Of a DNA stretch of 64,000 bases, positions 1 through 8,845 are shown piece by piece. Below the pieces are notes generated by a model. That model searched no databases and was not told the origin of the DNA. It worked only from the letters and a program-made list of their open reading frames with translations. Source of the DNA: CAZJYI01 sp964550025 (GTDB lineage: Bacteria; Verrucomicrobiota; Kiritimatiellia; UBA8416; CAYOBW01); assembly GCA_964550025.1 (NCBI GenBank), contig CAZJYI010000048.1, positions 1 through 64,000 of the forward strand. The letters run 5' to 3'. The position numbers and the translations under genes are program-made. How positions within the stretch are numbered: the first letter of the stretch is position 1; each line of letters opens with the position of its first letter.

Positions 1-842
1 GACTCCATGGCCGGCAACAGGCGCTTGTCCTTGTAGCGCAGGTAGTACTCCCCCATGACAATCCCGTCGTATCCGCACCCCCAGCTCGGGAAACCGCCGG
101 CGGCCGTGCTGTCGTAGCGCTTGCCCGAATACCCGGACATGATCGACTTCACCAGTCTCTCGTACTTCCTGTTGCCACTGGCCATCAGGGCGAGGATGCA
201 GTGCGACGCGGTGTGCGGCCCCCTTCGCCAGGAGTTCCTCTTCTTCCAGGGGGTCTCCTTCTCATACGTTTCCACCAGGGCGTCGCAGAACTGCGCGATC
301 AGTCTGTCCGATCGCGGGCAGTCGAACGGATAGGTCGGGGAAAACCTGCCAATCGGCTTGATCTGCAGGGTCACCGTCTTCTCCCCGCCCCTGTCTCCGC
401 CGGGCCAGACGGTCAGGTGCAGTTTGCCGTCCTTGCCCTGGCTGTCCTCGATCAACTCCGCCATGTCCACCAGCGGGCCGTCCCAACCGTCCACAGTGAG
501 CCGGCCAAACCTGTGCGGCCGCTCCAGCCTCGTGCCATTGGCCCCAACCACGATATCGCCCGGATGAATCTTCCCTGCCGCCGGTGAACCCTTGAAGACA
601 TACCGAATCGTAAAGCACGAGGGATGCTCGTGCGTGATCTGGGCGCGCAGCCCCGTGGGCCCCACGTTCAGATACCAGCAGTCGCCCAGCGCTTCGGCCA
701 TCGGGGCTTCCTGCCAGGCGTGCAGTTTCACCTTCCACGGGAAATTACCCTTTTCGAATATTGCTCCCGCGGGGCGTTGCAGGAAGGTGATCACAAGAAG
801 CGAAACCAGCACGCTCGCTTCCACTCGGTTCGTACGCTTCAT
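1..842 (-). CDS. Secreted PDZ-domain protein (DUF6288-like), 3' end outside window
   Basis: The minus-strand frame is open from an ATG at 840-842 to the window edge, at least 280 residues. The start is preceded by an AGAGGA ribosome site about 6 nt upstream and followed by a signal peptide (MKRTNRVEASVLVSLLVITF, cleaved near AGA). Residues about 80-130 form a PDZ-like unit (SPAAGKIHPGDIVVGANG). After this comes the start of an alpha-toroid-like region (YPFDCPRSDRLIAQF, then GCGYDGIVMGEYYLRYKDK) that matches the divergent neighbour at 1015 motif by motif. It is therefore a paralog of that gene, probably exported. No catalytic function can be assigned. The DUF6288 name is from memory of the family and unverified. 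Confidence 0.8.
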   Translation of the reverse strand, partial: MKRTNRVEASVLVSLLVITFLQRPAGAIFEKGNFPWKVKLHAWQEAPMAEALGDCWYLNVGPTGLRAQITHEHPSCFTIRYVFKGSPAAGKIHPGDIVVGANGTRLERPHRFGRLTVDGWDGPLVDMAELIEDSQGKDGKLHLTVWPGGDRGGEKTVTLQIKPIGRFSPTYPFDCPRSDRLIAQFCDALVETYEKETPWKKRNSWRRGPHTASHCILALMASGNRKYERLVKSIMSGYSGKRYDSTAAGGFPSWGCGYDGIVMGEYYLRYKDKRLLPAME

Positions 843-1014
843 CAGTATCCTCTTCAACCCGGTCGACGTCCCAAAATGCCACACGATAGCCGCCTGCGCC
901 CTTCAGGTCCATGCGTCAATCCCGGAATCCACAGAATCGTCTTGATCGAACGGAACGATTCGTCCAATTCTATCGATTCCCTCGATTCACTCGAAACTTG
1001 AGGAGGCAGAGACC

Positions 1015-4000
1015 ATGAAGCGAATCACTCCCGCCCTGTTTGCCCTCGCCGTTTTGGCAGGCATTCTGTCCGCCCACGCCGACGACGAGTACTACACCGA
1101 ACCCAAGGTTTTCGGGTCACGCCCCAAGGTGAAAGGCGAGAAGCACTTCGGGCAGGTCGGTGTCACCGGTCTGAACCTGCGCATCTACGACGGGGTCACG
1201 CTCAAGGTGGAAGGAACGACGCCGGGCACCCCGGCCGCGGGCAAGTTCAAAGCCGGTGAGATCGTCACCGGCGTCAACGGGATTGCGCTCAGAGGGAAGA
1301 ACCCCTACGTGGTCCTGGGCAATGCCTTGACCCGGGCCGAGGCGAGTGACGGCAAAATGGTCTTTGACGTTCAGGCCGGCGACGGGCAAAAGGCAAGAAA
1401 GGTCACTGTGGTCATCCCGGTACTCGGCGCCTACGGCAAGACCTGGCCGCTGGACTGCGAGAAGTCGAAGACGGTCATCAGGCAGGCGGCGGAGTACTAC
1501 GCGAGCGATGCGGAGTTTGAGAAGAGGCACCTCCAGGGGCGCGGCATGCCCGGCTCCCTGGCCTGCCTCTTCCTTCTCTCGACCGGCGATGACAAGTACA
1601 TTCCGCGCGTCAAGGCCTACTTCGATCGGTTCCCGAAGGACGTGAAGGCGATCGGTGACCACACGTGGAACAACGGCTACAACGGCATCGCCTGTGCCGA
1701 GTACTACCTGCGCACGGGCGACAAGTCCGTCCTGCCCATCCTGCAGTACTACTGCGACAACGCGAAGGAACGCCAGTTCTTCGGAGTCGGCTGGAATCAC
1801 TGGGGGCGGCAGATCGGCCCGGGCTACGTCGCGGGAGGCCTGATGAACCCGGCCGGCGCCCAGGTCCTGACCACGCTGCTGCTGGCCAGGCAGTGCGGCG
1901 TGAAGGTGGACGAGACAACGCTCCTCGGAGCTCTCACGTTCTGGTATCGCTTCGCCGGCCACGGCACGGTGCCCTACGGCAATCACCGGGGGGAAGGCGG
2001 CTTGGGCTCGAACGGAAAGGACGGCATGGCCGCGGCCGCCATGCAGATCGCCGCCCGCGCAAAGGGCAATGCTGCGATCTACGAAAAGGCGCGCGACTAC
2101 CTGGGCATGTCGATGCTGACCAGCTATCCGAAGCTGGTGCAGGGACACGGCGACGAGGGACGCGGCGATGGCATCTGGCGCGGCATTGCCTCCGCCTACA
2201 TGCTGGATTTGGAACCCCGAGACTATCACGCGGGCATGAAGCGCCTGCAGTGGTGGTACGACCTGAGCCGCCGCGCTTCGGGGGGCATCGCCATGGCAAC
2301 CTGCCAGCGCTTCGACGACGTGGGTTCCGGCGCAGGCGTGGCACTTGTCTACACGGCCCCGCTGAAGACGCTGCAAATCACCGGTGCGCCGCGCTCGAAG
2401 TACGCCGTGGACTTCACGCTCCCGGAACACCTCTGGGGCAGAAAGGCGGACCTGGCGTTCCTGTCGATCGAACATGGCAAGCCCTATCGGACCTATGGCG
2501 AGGACGAACCCGTTCACATCCCGTTCTACAAGTTCGGCGGTGCCTACAGCAAGGCGACGGACAATCTGGAAGCCGTTCCCCGCGAGGAAATCCTCAAGAA
2601 CGTCTACCACAAGCGCTACATGATCCGCGCGCAGGCGGCCAAGGCCCTGCGGCGCGTGCGGGCCTTCGACGAACTGGAGAAACTCCTGCGCGACAAGGAC
2701 CCGCGTGTCCGGCGCGCGGCCCTGGACGGTCTGACCGACTACCGCTACTGGTTCGCGATGGGCAGGGACCCGATCAAGGCCGAGGACTTCTCGCCGGCCA
2801 TGATCGCGGCCATCAGAAAGATGCTTGCCGATCCCGAGGAAGCCCTCTACGTGGTGGACGGCGCGCTCATGGCTTTGAACCGTGCCCCGGCACAGGAGAT
2901 CGTGAACAGCCTGTCCCTGATTCAGCCGTGGACGACCCACGAGGAGTGGTGGCTGCGCCAATCGTCCTTCCTGGCCCTGTCGGGGGCCGCCGCGGACGAT
3001 GCCCTCCTGCCCAGGGTACTGCCGATCATGATAGGCATGCTCGTCGACGAATACCCCACGCAGTCGCGCGCGGGAATGAACAACCAGCTTGAACGCCTGT
3101 TGAAAAAGCACAAGCCCGATAGCGACATCGGCAAGCAGATCCTGGCGGGACTGCAACGCGCGGCCAGGGAGGGAGAGATCAAGACGGGATTGCGTACGGG
3201 CGAAGGCGCACACAACGTCCTGCAGGCGGCAACGACCTGCCTGAAACAGGACCCCGCCGGCGCGCTGGAGGTCGCACGCATTGTCCAGGCTCGCCTTGCG
3301 CAACTCCAGACGCGGCAGATCACCGCGATCGTCAAGGAGCTCATCACGGCGATCGGCAAAGTGCCGGATGCCGGACGCGAGACGCTGACCGAGCTCCTCT
3401 TCAACGACTATCGGCAGGAGCTCGTGCGACGCATGAAAGCGAACGCCGGCGATGTGCCGCTCGACACGATCCTCTCCCTGACGAAGCTCAAGAACCCCAA
3501 TCTCGGGTGGCATGCCCTCGGCAAGACGGCGCCGGAAGATCGCGTCTGGCGGTTCACCTCGTTTGACCCGCGACCCGAGGACGCGATGCACCCCCGCGAG
3601 AAGAAACGTTTCCGCAACGTGACTCTCCCCGAGGGACTCGAAGGATGGTACAAGCCCACTTTTGATGACAGCCGATGGAATAGCGGCAAAGCACCAATCG
3701 GCAAGGGGCTGTTCAAGAGGGGCAGAACGACTTTCGCGAACCAGTCGCCGTGGGGGGACGGCGAGTTCCTGGTTATGCGGACAACGTTCGAACTGGACGC
3801 CCTCGACTACGACTTCTACCGCATCAGCGTTCTGGCCAACCAGGGCTTCAACATCTACCTGAACGGCCACAAGATCGAGACCTATATCTGGTGGAAGGAC
3901 GACCCTCACTACCGGCCGATCGGTCTCGGCTCAGGCGCGGTGAAGCGTCTCAGAAAGGGCACCAACACGCTGGCCGTCTACGCCAACACCGCCTACCCCA

Positions 4001-4086
4001 AAGGCGTGGAGGTGGCCCAGATCGATGTCTACCTGGAGGGGCTGAGGAAGGCGGATTTGCTGGCGGGGGGAGAGGGGGAAGACTAA
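1015..4086 (+). CDS. Secreted PDZ / alpha-toroid / HEAT protein with C-terminal jelly-roll-like module
   Basis: 1023 residues. The start is fixed by AGGAGG at 1001-1006 and a signal peptide cleaved after AHA (residue 22). Residues about 45-130 are PDZ-like (TPAAGKFKAGEIVTGVNG). About 150-480 look like an alpha-helical toroid rich in Gly/Trp/Tyr. About 510-620 resemble HEAT repeats (RAQAAKALRRVRAFDELEKL). From residue 843 to the end lies a module (VWRFTSFDP ... GEFLVMRTTFE ... GFNIYLNGHKIETYIWW) that recurs in the SASA protein downstream. Lone modules of this type usually bind carbohydrate or act as spacers. The gene diverges from its paralog at 842 across a 172-bp gap. Function unknown; extracellular glycan handling is an inference from the context. 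Confidence 0.85.
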   Translation: MKRITPALFALAVLAGILSAHADDEYYTEPKVFGSRPKVKGEKHFGQVGVTGLNLRIYDGVTLKVEGTTPGTPAAGKFKAGEIVTGVNGIALRGKNPYVVLGNALTRAEASDGKMVFDVQAGDGQKARKVTVVIPVLGAYGKTWPLDCEKSKTVIRQAAEYYASDAEFEKRHLQGRGMPGSLACLFLLSTGDDKYIPRVKAYFDRFPKDVKAIGDHTWNNGYNGIACAEYYLRTGDKSVLPILQYYCDNAKERQFFGVGWNHWGRQIGPGYVAGGLMNPAGAQVLTTLLLARQCGVKVDETTLLGALTFWYRFAGHGTVPYGNHRGEGGLGSNGKDGMAAAAMQIAARAKGNAAIYEKARDYLGMSMLTSYPKLVQGHGDEGRGDGIWRGIASAYMLDLEPRDYHAGMKRLQWWYDLSRRASGGIAMATCQRFDDVGSGAGVALVYTAPLKTLQITGAPRSKYAVDFTLPEHLWGRKADLAFLSIEHGKPYRTYGEDEPVHIPFYKFGGAYSKATDNLEAVPREEILKNVYHKRYMIRAQAAKALRRVRAFDELEKLLRDKDPRVRRAALDGLTDYRYWFAMGRDPIKAEDFSPAMIAAIRKMLADPEEALYVVDGALMALNRAPAQEIVNSLSLIQPWTTHEEWWLRQSSFLALSGAAADDALLPRVLPIMIGMLVDEYPTQSRAGMNNQLERLLKKHKPDSDIGKQILAGLQRAAREGEIKTGLRTGEGAHNVLQAATTCLKQDPAGALEVARIVQARLAQLQTRQITAIVKELITAIGKVPDAGRETLTELLFNDYRQELVRRMKANAGDVPLDTILSLTKLKNPNLGWHALGKTAPEDRVWRFTSFDPRPEDAMHPREKKRFRNVTLPEGLEGWYKPTFDDSRWNSGKAPIGKGLFKRGRTTFANQSPWGDGEFLVMRTTFELDALDYDFYRISVLANQGFNIYLNGHKIETYIWWKDDPHYRPIGLGSGAVKRLRKGTNTLAVYANTAYPKGVEVAQIDVYLEGLRKADLLAGGEGED

Positions 4087-4124
4087 GGCGAACAAGAGAG
4101 GGACGGAGCGCCAGGTTCCGGACC

Positions 4125-4145
4125 CCACCGGCCTTGCGCCGGTGG
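4125..4145. repeat. 8-bp-stem hairpin, inverted copy of the 4275-4398 repeat core
   Basis: The arms CCACCGGC (4125-4132) and GCCGGTGG (4138-4145) flank a 5-nt loop, 39 bp after the stop of the upstream gene. No T-run follows, so it is a weak candidate for an intrinsic terminator. The same palindromic core, in the opposite orientation, is the centre of the 62-bp tandem repeats 130 bp further on, which points to a dispersed REP-like element. Confidence 0.6.
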
Positions 4146-4274
4146 TGAACAGGATTGAGGCTAGACAGTGGGTTCAGCTTTCAAACAGAGCCCGATGAGT
4201 GCAAGGGGTGAGTTCCCGTCCTCTCCTTGCTCCTGCCCGGGCTCCAAGTCGCCGCTACCTCGCTGCCCTTCGCC

Positions 4275-4398
4275 AATCTCTCGCACCACCGGCGCAAGGC
4301 CGGTGGGGGCGCACATCGGGTCAACGCCCTGCATCCAATCTCCCGCACCCCCGGCGCAAGGCCGGTGGAGGCACGCATCGAGTCAACGCCCTGCATCC
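4275..4398. repeat. Two tandem 62-bp repeats with palindromic core
   Basis: Unit 1 is 4275-4336 and unit 2 is 4337-4398; they differ at only a few positions. Each contains GGCGCAAGGCC inside a hairpin (CCACCGGC / GCCGGTGG at 4286-4306; one arm has a single A-to-C change in unit 2) and ends in TCAACGCCCTGCATCC. The repeats fill the 344-bp space between the stop at 4086 and the start at 4431. They end 22 bp before the AAGGAG ribosome site, so they lie in the probable leader of the esterase gene. Confidence 0.85.
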
Positions 4399-4430
4399 AT
4401 CGAACTATCGGACAAGCAAGAAGGAGCACC

Positions 4431-6164
4431 ATGAAGAACCTGTTCTGCACAATCATCGCCGCCGCATCGCTGTTGTCTTGTTGCAGCAGCGCGTCCGCCA
4501 AGCCGCTCAAGGTCTACATCCTGGCCGGCCAGTCCAACATGGAAGGGCATGCCGCTGTCCGTACGTTCGACTACATCGGCATGGATCCCGAAACCGCGCC
4601 GCTCCTCCAGGAGATGCGCGATGCCGACGGCACGCCGCGGGTATGTGAACAGGTGTGGATATCCTATCTCACCGCCAATGACACGGTGAAGAGCGGCAAG
4701 CTGACGGCCGGCTACGGGGCATTGGGGCGCGATCCGAAAATCGGTCCGGAGCTCACCTTCGGCATCACGATGAACAAGACGCTGAACGAGCCGATCCTCC
4801 TCATCAAGACGGCCTGGGGTGGCAAGTCTCTGAACACCGACTTCCGTTCTCCCGGCGGCGGTCCGTACGAGCTGAACCCATCACAACTGGAGTCGTACAA
4901 AAAGCGAGGCATTGACCTCGATGCGTGGAAAGCAGAGAAAGCCGGCAAGACAGGGCATTACTATCGGCTGATGATCGGCCATGTCAGAAAGGTACTGAAG
5001 GACATCAAGAGTGTGTGCCCGGCGTACGACGAGAAGGAGGGGTACGAGCTGGCCGGCTTTGTCTGGTTCCAGGGCTGGAACGACATGTGTGACGGCGGCA
5101 CCTATCCCGACCGCAACAAGCCGGGCGGCTATGATCTGTACGGCAAGCTGCTGGCCCACTTCATCCGCGATGTCCGCAAGGATCTCTCGGCCCCCGGCAT
5201 GCCCTTCGTGATCGGTGTCATGGGCGTGGGCGGACCTGGTAAGATGGTAGAGTTCCGCAAAGCCATGGAAGCGCCCGCACTGATGGACGAGTTCAAGGAC
5301 ACGGTAGCGGCCGTGCGCACGGAGGAGTTCTGGGATTTCGACATAGAGGCCGCCCTGCCCAAACAACACCAGGTCAACAGAATGCGCGACACCGCGCACG
5401 AGGTAGACAAGACAGGCAGAATGGCGAAGCGTGAAGCGGGGACACCGGGGTGGGACGTACTGGGAAGCCCCGCACAGGCAGAACGGACCTGGCGCTTCAT
5501 CTCGTTCGACCCGGTGCGGGAACAGGACAGGATGCCCGCGGGGGACGCAAAGCGCTTTCGCGACGTGCCACTACCCGCGGGCATGGAAAAGTGGCACACG
5601 CCGGAGTTTGACGACGGCGCATGGCAGACCGGCAAAGCGCCGATCGGCAAGGGCGTCTGGAAACGCCGCGGCAGAACGGTGCGGAACAGCTCCGACTGGG
5701 GCAGCGGCGAGTTCCTGCTCATGCGCACGTCGTTCGAAGTCGACCGGCTCGACCATGCCGCCTACCGCATCAGCGTCCTGGCGCGCCAGGGCTTTCACAT
5801 CTACCTGAACGGCCACAAGATCCACACCTACATCTGGTGGAAGACGGAGCCGTACTACCGCTCCATCGTTCTCTCCGAGAATGAGACGAAGCACTTGCGA
5901 AAAGGCACCAACGTGCTGGCCGCCTATGCCAACACCCACTGCGACAAACGAAACCCGGCCCCCTACGCCTCTATCGATCTGGCCATCGAGTGCATCACCA
6001 AAGAGGGCCAGGAGCACATCCAGCAGGAGATCGACCGCATCCTGCCACCGAAGGAACGCGCGATTGTCGCCGGCTCGTCCAACGCAGGCTACCACTACCT
6101 GGGCAGCGCAAAGATGATGGCCCAGATCGGCAAGGCCTTTGCCGAGGCCATGATGGGGCAGTAG
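4431..6164 (+). CDS. Secreted sialate O-acetylesterase-like (SASA) protein with inserted jelly-roll-like domain
   Basis: 577 residues. The ATG at 4431 is chosen because AAGGAG sits at 4421-4426 and a signal peptide (cleaved near ASA, residue 23) follows; a longer frame from 4227 would read through the repeats. Residues 28-40 (VYILAGQSNMEGH) are the GQSxMEG block of the SASA/SGNH esterase family with the presumed catalytic Ser35. WFQGWNDMCD near 225 is the second family block. The family C-terminus (GYHYLGSAKMMAQIGKAFAEA) appears only at about 553-577. Between these lies a module (about 351-522) closely similar to residues 843-1010 of the preceding protein. The enzyme probably removes acyl groups from glycans outside the cytoplasm. 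Confidence 0.88.
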   Translation: MKNLFCTIIAAASLLSCCSSASAKPLKVYILAGQSNMEGHAAVRTFDYIGMDPETAPLLQEMRDADGTPRVCEQVWISYLTANDTVKSGKLTAGYGALGRDPKIGPELTFGITMNKTLNEPILLIKTAWGGKSLNTDFRSPGGGPYELNPSQLESYKKRGIDLDAWKAEKAGKTGHYYRLMIGHVRKVLKDIKSVCPAYDEKEGYELAGFVWFQGWNDMCDGGTYPDRNKPGGYDLYGKLLAHFIRDVRKDLSAPGMPFVIGVMGVGGPGKMVEFRKAMEAPALMDEFKDTVAAVRTEEFWDFDIEAALPKQHQVNRMRDTAHEVDKTGRMAKREAGTPGWDVLGSPAQAERTWRFISFDPVREQDRMPAGDAKRFRDVPLPAGMEKWHTPEFDDGAWQTGKAPIGKGVWKRRGRTVRNSSDWGSGEFLLMRTSFEVDRLDHAAYRISVLARQGFHIYLNGHKIHTYIWWKTEPYYRSIVLSENETKHLRKGTNVLAAYANTHCDKRNPAPYASIDLAIECITKEGQEHIQQEIDRILPPKERAIVAGSSNAGYHYLGSAKMMAQIGKAFAEAMMGQ

Positions 6165-6196
6165 GAAGCTGGCGGGCTCGTTCTCCTTCGGGGCGG

Positions 6197-6880
6197 CTAA
6201 CGAGCCCGTGGAACGGGGCGTGCGTCAAACACGTAGGCTACGAAACGCGGCCAGATGGCGCCGAAGCTCAGGGCCCAGAGGGCTTCCTCGGCCGGGATAC
6301 CCAGAAGACTGACGCCGGACAGGTTGCGCGCGTTCCAGTGCGCCGCAAACCCGGGGGAGAGCGACAGCACACCTCGAAGCACAAGGGCATAGGCCAGGAG
6401 AAACCCGACGGATCCCGCCAGGCTCAGCCCATGGAAACGAGGGTATCGCCACGACAGGACGGCAAGCCCCAGCGCGATGCACACAAGTACGGCGTTCATG
6501 ATGCGAAGGCCAAGTGACCACAGGACCAGGCTGAGCATGACCCCGAGAAGTGAGCCGCCGACGAAACGGCGCGTGAAGCGGCAAGGCTGCCAGTGGATGG
6601 CTACATCGTCGCGAATGCCGCACAGGCCGATCATCCAGGCGATACCGCCGGTGGCGAACGAGAACATGAAATCGTCGGGCCCCACTTTGAATCCGCCTAC
6701 GATTGTGGGAGTCCAATACTCGGGGATAAACGCGAACTCGTAGAGGCAAAACGGCACGCACAGCAGGCCGGCCAGAAGCGTGATACGGCGCTGGGACCGA
6801 CGGACCAGGTACCCGGCCGCAAACACCGCCACGAGCACGAGGCTCATTGCCATGTAGGGGTATGTTTCAACCAGTGTCAT
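6197..6880 (-). CDS. Polytopic membrane protein, lycopene-cyclase-domain-like
   Basis: 227 residues with about seven hydrophobic segments. Two stretches recall the lycopene cyclase domain family: IPEYWTP followed by DDFMFSFATGGIAW, and near the C-terminus GIPAEEALWALSFGAIWP. Members of that family include heterodimeric carotenoid cyclases, but many relatives have no known reaction. It lies 16 bp downstream of the permease gene in the same direction, so it is probably co-transcribed with the ABC exporter. No other carotenoid gene is visible here, so a role in carotenoid synthesis is unproven. Assignment is by motif memory only. Confidence 0.65.
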   Translation of the reverse strand: MTLVETYPYMAMSLVLVAVFAAGYLVRRSQRRITLLAGLLCVPFCLYEFAFIPEYWTPTIVGGFKVGPDDFMFSFATGGIAWMIGLCGIRDDVAIHWQPCRFTRRFVGGSLLGVMLSLVLWSLGLRIMNAVLVCIALGLAVLSWRYPRFHGLSLAGSVGFLLAYALVLRGVLSLSPGFAAHWNARNLSGVSLLGIPAEEALWALSFGAIWPRFVAYVFDARPVPRAR

Positions 6881-6896
6881 CGACAGTCTCTTCGGC

Positions 6897-8036
6897 CTAT
6901 TCGTACCGCAGGGCCGTCACGGGATTCAGTTTCAAGGCGCGCCATGCCGGGTAAAGGCTCCCGCAGACTCCCATCACCAATGCGATCAGCACTACCTGCA
7001 TAGCCTGCTCCAGTGTCACCTGCGGTTCCACCAGCCCCCGCAGGCGCGGCGTAGCGACGATGCAGCGCAGTGCGCCCGTCCCCACGGCAAAACCGGCCAC
7101 GCTGCCGAGGCAAGCGATGATGACGCCCTCCATGACGATCGCCGACAGTATTCGGCCGGGATGCCAGCCAAGCGCGGACAGCACCCCGATCTGCCGCGTG
7201 CGCTCGGTTACGCTCATGAGCAGCGTGTTCAAAACCACGAGCAGGGCCATGACGACGGCCACAACAGACGTACCCCATGCCATGGCGCGAAACACTTTCA
7301 GGACGTCGTTGTCCTTCGCGATCTGACTCGTCTCGAAAAAGGAGAGCTCAGGGAGGTGCTCTTCCAGACGACGAGCGACATCGGCGACGGATTGGGGGTC
7401 GTCCGGTGCCTCGAGACACAAGGCAAACTGCGTGACCTTGCCTTGCTTCTCCAACAGCGTCTGCAGCGTAGCGAGCAGCAGAATCACCGCGTTGTCGTTC
7501 ATTGCACCGGCGGGCATTGCGATGCCCGACACGAAGAACTCGCCCGACGCGTCCAGGGGAAGCGGATCACCGATACCGAGGTTCAGAACCCTGGCAAGAG
7601 ACTCGCCTATGACAACGCCTTTGGGCCTGTCCCCGGCGGGCAGACGCCCCTCGCTGAGCTCCACTGAGCGCCAGACGAAGCTGCCCTGGGCCCACCCGCG
7701 GATCAGGACGTGTACATCATCTTCGGTGTGTGGGTTCTCGACGCGTATCAGGTTGACGAGCTCACCCGAGACGTCGTGTACGCCGTCTACGCCGCGCATC
7801 CTGTCTTCCAGCGCGCCGTCAATCGTGGCCGTCAGCAGCTCCACGGCGCTGCCCGAGACGGCCAGCATGTGTATGCCCCGCTCCGACAAGCTGTTCACCC
7901 AGGCGCGCTCGATCCCGGACGACATGCAGACCAGCACAACGAAACTCGCCACGGCTGCGCAGATGCCGAGCGCCGTCAACGTCGAGCGCATCGGGCGTCG
8001 CCGCAGATCGTGCCAGGGAAAGCTGAGAAACGTCAC
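6897..8036 (-). CDS. ABC transporter permease, FtsX/MacB type
   Basis: 379 residues. There is an N-terminal transmembrane helix (about residues 15-35), then a soluble MacB-like periplasmic domain (about 40-245). The C-terminal FtsX block has three helices (GTSVVAVVMALLVVLNTLLM, then ERTRQIGVLSALGWHPGRIL, IACLGSVAGFAVGTGAL, MQVVLIALVMGVCGSLYPAW). The ending NPVTALRYE is typical of the family. Its start overlaps the ATPase stop by 4 bp (ATGA), so the two are translationally coupled and should form one exporter of the LolCDE/MacB class. Substrate unknown. Confidence 0.92.
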   Translation of the reverse strand: MTFLSFPWHDLRRRPMRSTLTALGICAAVASFVVLVCMSSGIERAWVNSLSERGIHMLAVSGSAVELLTATIDGALEDRMRGVDGVHDVSGELVNLIRVENPHTEDDVHVLIRGWAQGSFVWRSVELSEGRLPAGDRPKGVVIGESLARVLNLGIGDPLPLDASGEFFVSGIAMPAGAMNDNAVILLLATLQTLLEKQGKVTQFALCLEAPDDPQSVADVARRLEEHLPELSFFETSQIAKDNDVLKVFRAMAWGTSVVAVVMALLVVLNTLLMSVTERTRQIGVLSALGWHPGRILSAIVMEGVIIACLGSVAGFAVGTGALRCIVATPRLRGLVEPQVTLEQAMQVVLIALVMGVCGSLYPAWRALKLNPVTALRYE

Positions 8037-8740
8037 TTGTCTTCCTCCACGATCCTGCCGTCAAGAATGCGCACCGCACTCCCGACCCGACCCGCGACAT
8101 CCGGGTCGTGCGTAACGATGACCAACGTGGCAACGCCCTCGGCGTGCAGCTCGCAAAGCAGGTCCATGACGTCCGATGACGTGCCCGAATCGAGGTTGCC
8201 GGTGGGCTCGTCGGCAAGGATCAGGTCCGGCGCATTGGCCAGGCTTCGCGCGATGGCGATCCGTTGGCGTTCCCCGCCCGAAAGCTGGGCAGGACGGTGC
8301 GTGGCCCGGCCGGAAAGACCGACTCTGCCAAGAAGCTCCCCTGCGCGCCGGGCCCGTTCGCGTGCGGTCGGCACGACGCCGAACATGGGAACCTGCACGT
8401 TTTCGACGGCGGTCAGCGTAGGAAGCAGGTTGAACTCCTGGAACACGAAGCCAATGTGCCGGGCGCGTATGCAGGCCCAGGCCGACCGCCCGCGAGGCGC
8501 GGCGCCGTTGAAGAGTGCGCGCCCGCCGGTGGGATGGTCCAAGCCGCTCAGAATATGCAGCAGCGTCGACTTGCCGCTGCCACTGGGCCCCGTAATGGCG
8601 ATGGCATCACCCCGGTCGATGCGCAAAGACACCTCCTGCAGAGCAGTGACGCCCCCGCATTCGAAGTGACGCGACACGTTCTGCAGCTCGGCAATCGGCG
8701 GATTGTCGATGCAGGCCTGCCTTGTGGATCCGTTGCCCAT
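8033..8740 (-). CDS. ABC transporter ATPase, LolD/MacB type
   Basis: 235 residues from ATG at 8738-8740. The frame is open much further upstream but that part has no domain character. Walker A is GPSGSGKST, the Q-loop region is FVFQEFNLLPTL, the signature is LSGGERQR, Walker B plus D-loop is LILADEPTGNLDSG and the H-loop is THD. These place it in the LolD/MacB/FtsE-like group that partners FtsX-type permeases such as the next gene. The first gene of a three-gene minus-strand operon. The ribosome site is poor at this start (a GGGGGAG lies about 16 nt away), so the exact N-terminus is uncertain. Confidence 0.93.
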   Translation of the reverse strand: MGNGSTRQACIDNPPIAELQNVSRHFECGGVTALQEVSLRIDRGDAIAITGPSGSGKSTLLHILSGLDHPTGGRALFNGAAPRGRSAWACIRARHIGFVFQEFNLLPTLTAVENVQVPMFGVVPTARERARRAGELLGRVGLSGRATHRPAQLSGGERQRIAIARSLANAPDLILADEPTGNLDSGTSSDVMDLLCELHAEGVATLVIVTHDPDVAGRVGSAVRILDGRIVEEDK

Positions 8741-8845
8741 CAACGGATAGTCTGCAACTCCCCCAAGAAAATCAAGACAGTTGACAGACAAGCTCTGGAG
8801 AGCTATGAAGAAGTGAGGCGAGTGATTCAATCGGGGTGAGTAGCT

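Noticed and set aside
1117..3909. 930-codon open frame antisense to the gene at 1015
   Set aside because: High-GC shadow frame; no family motif, and the sense frame has leader, ribosome site and domain pattern.
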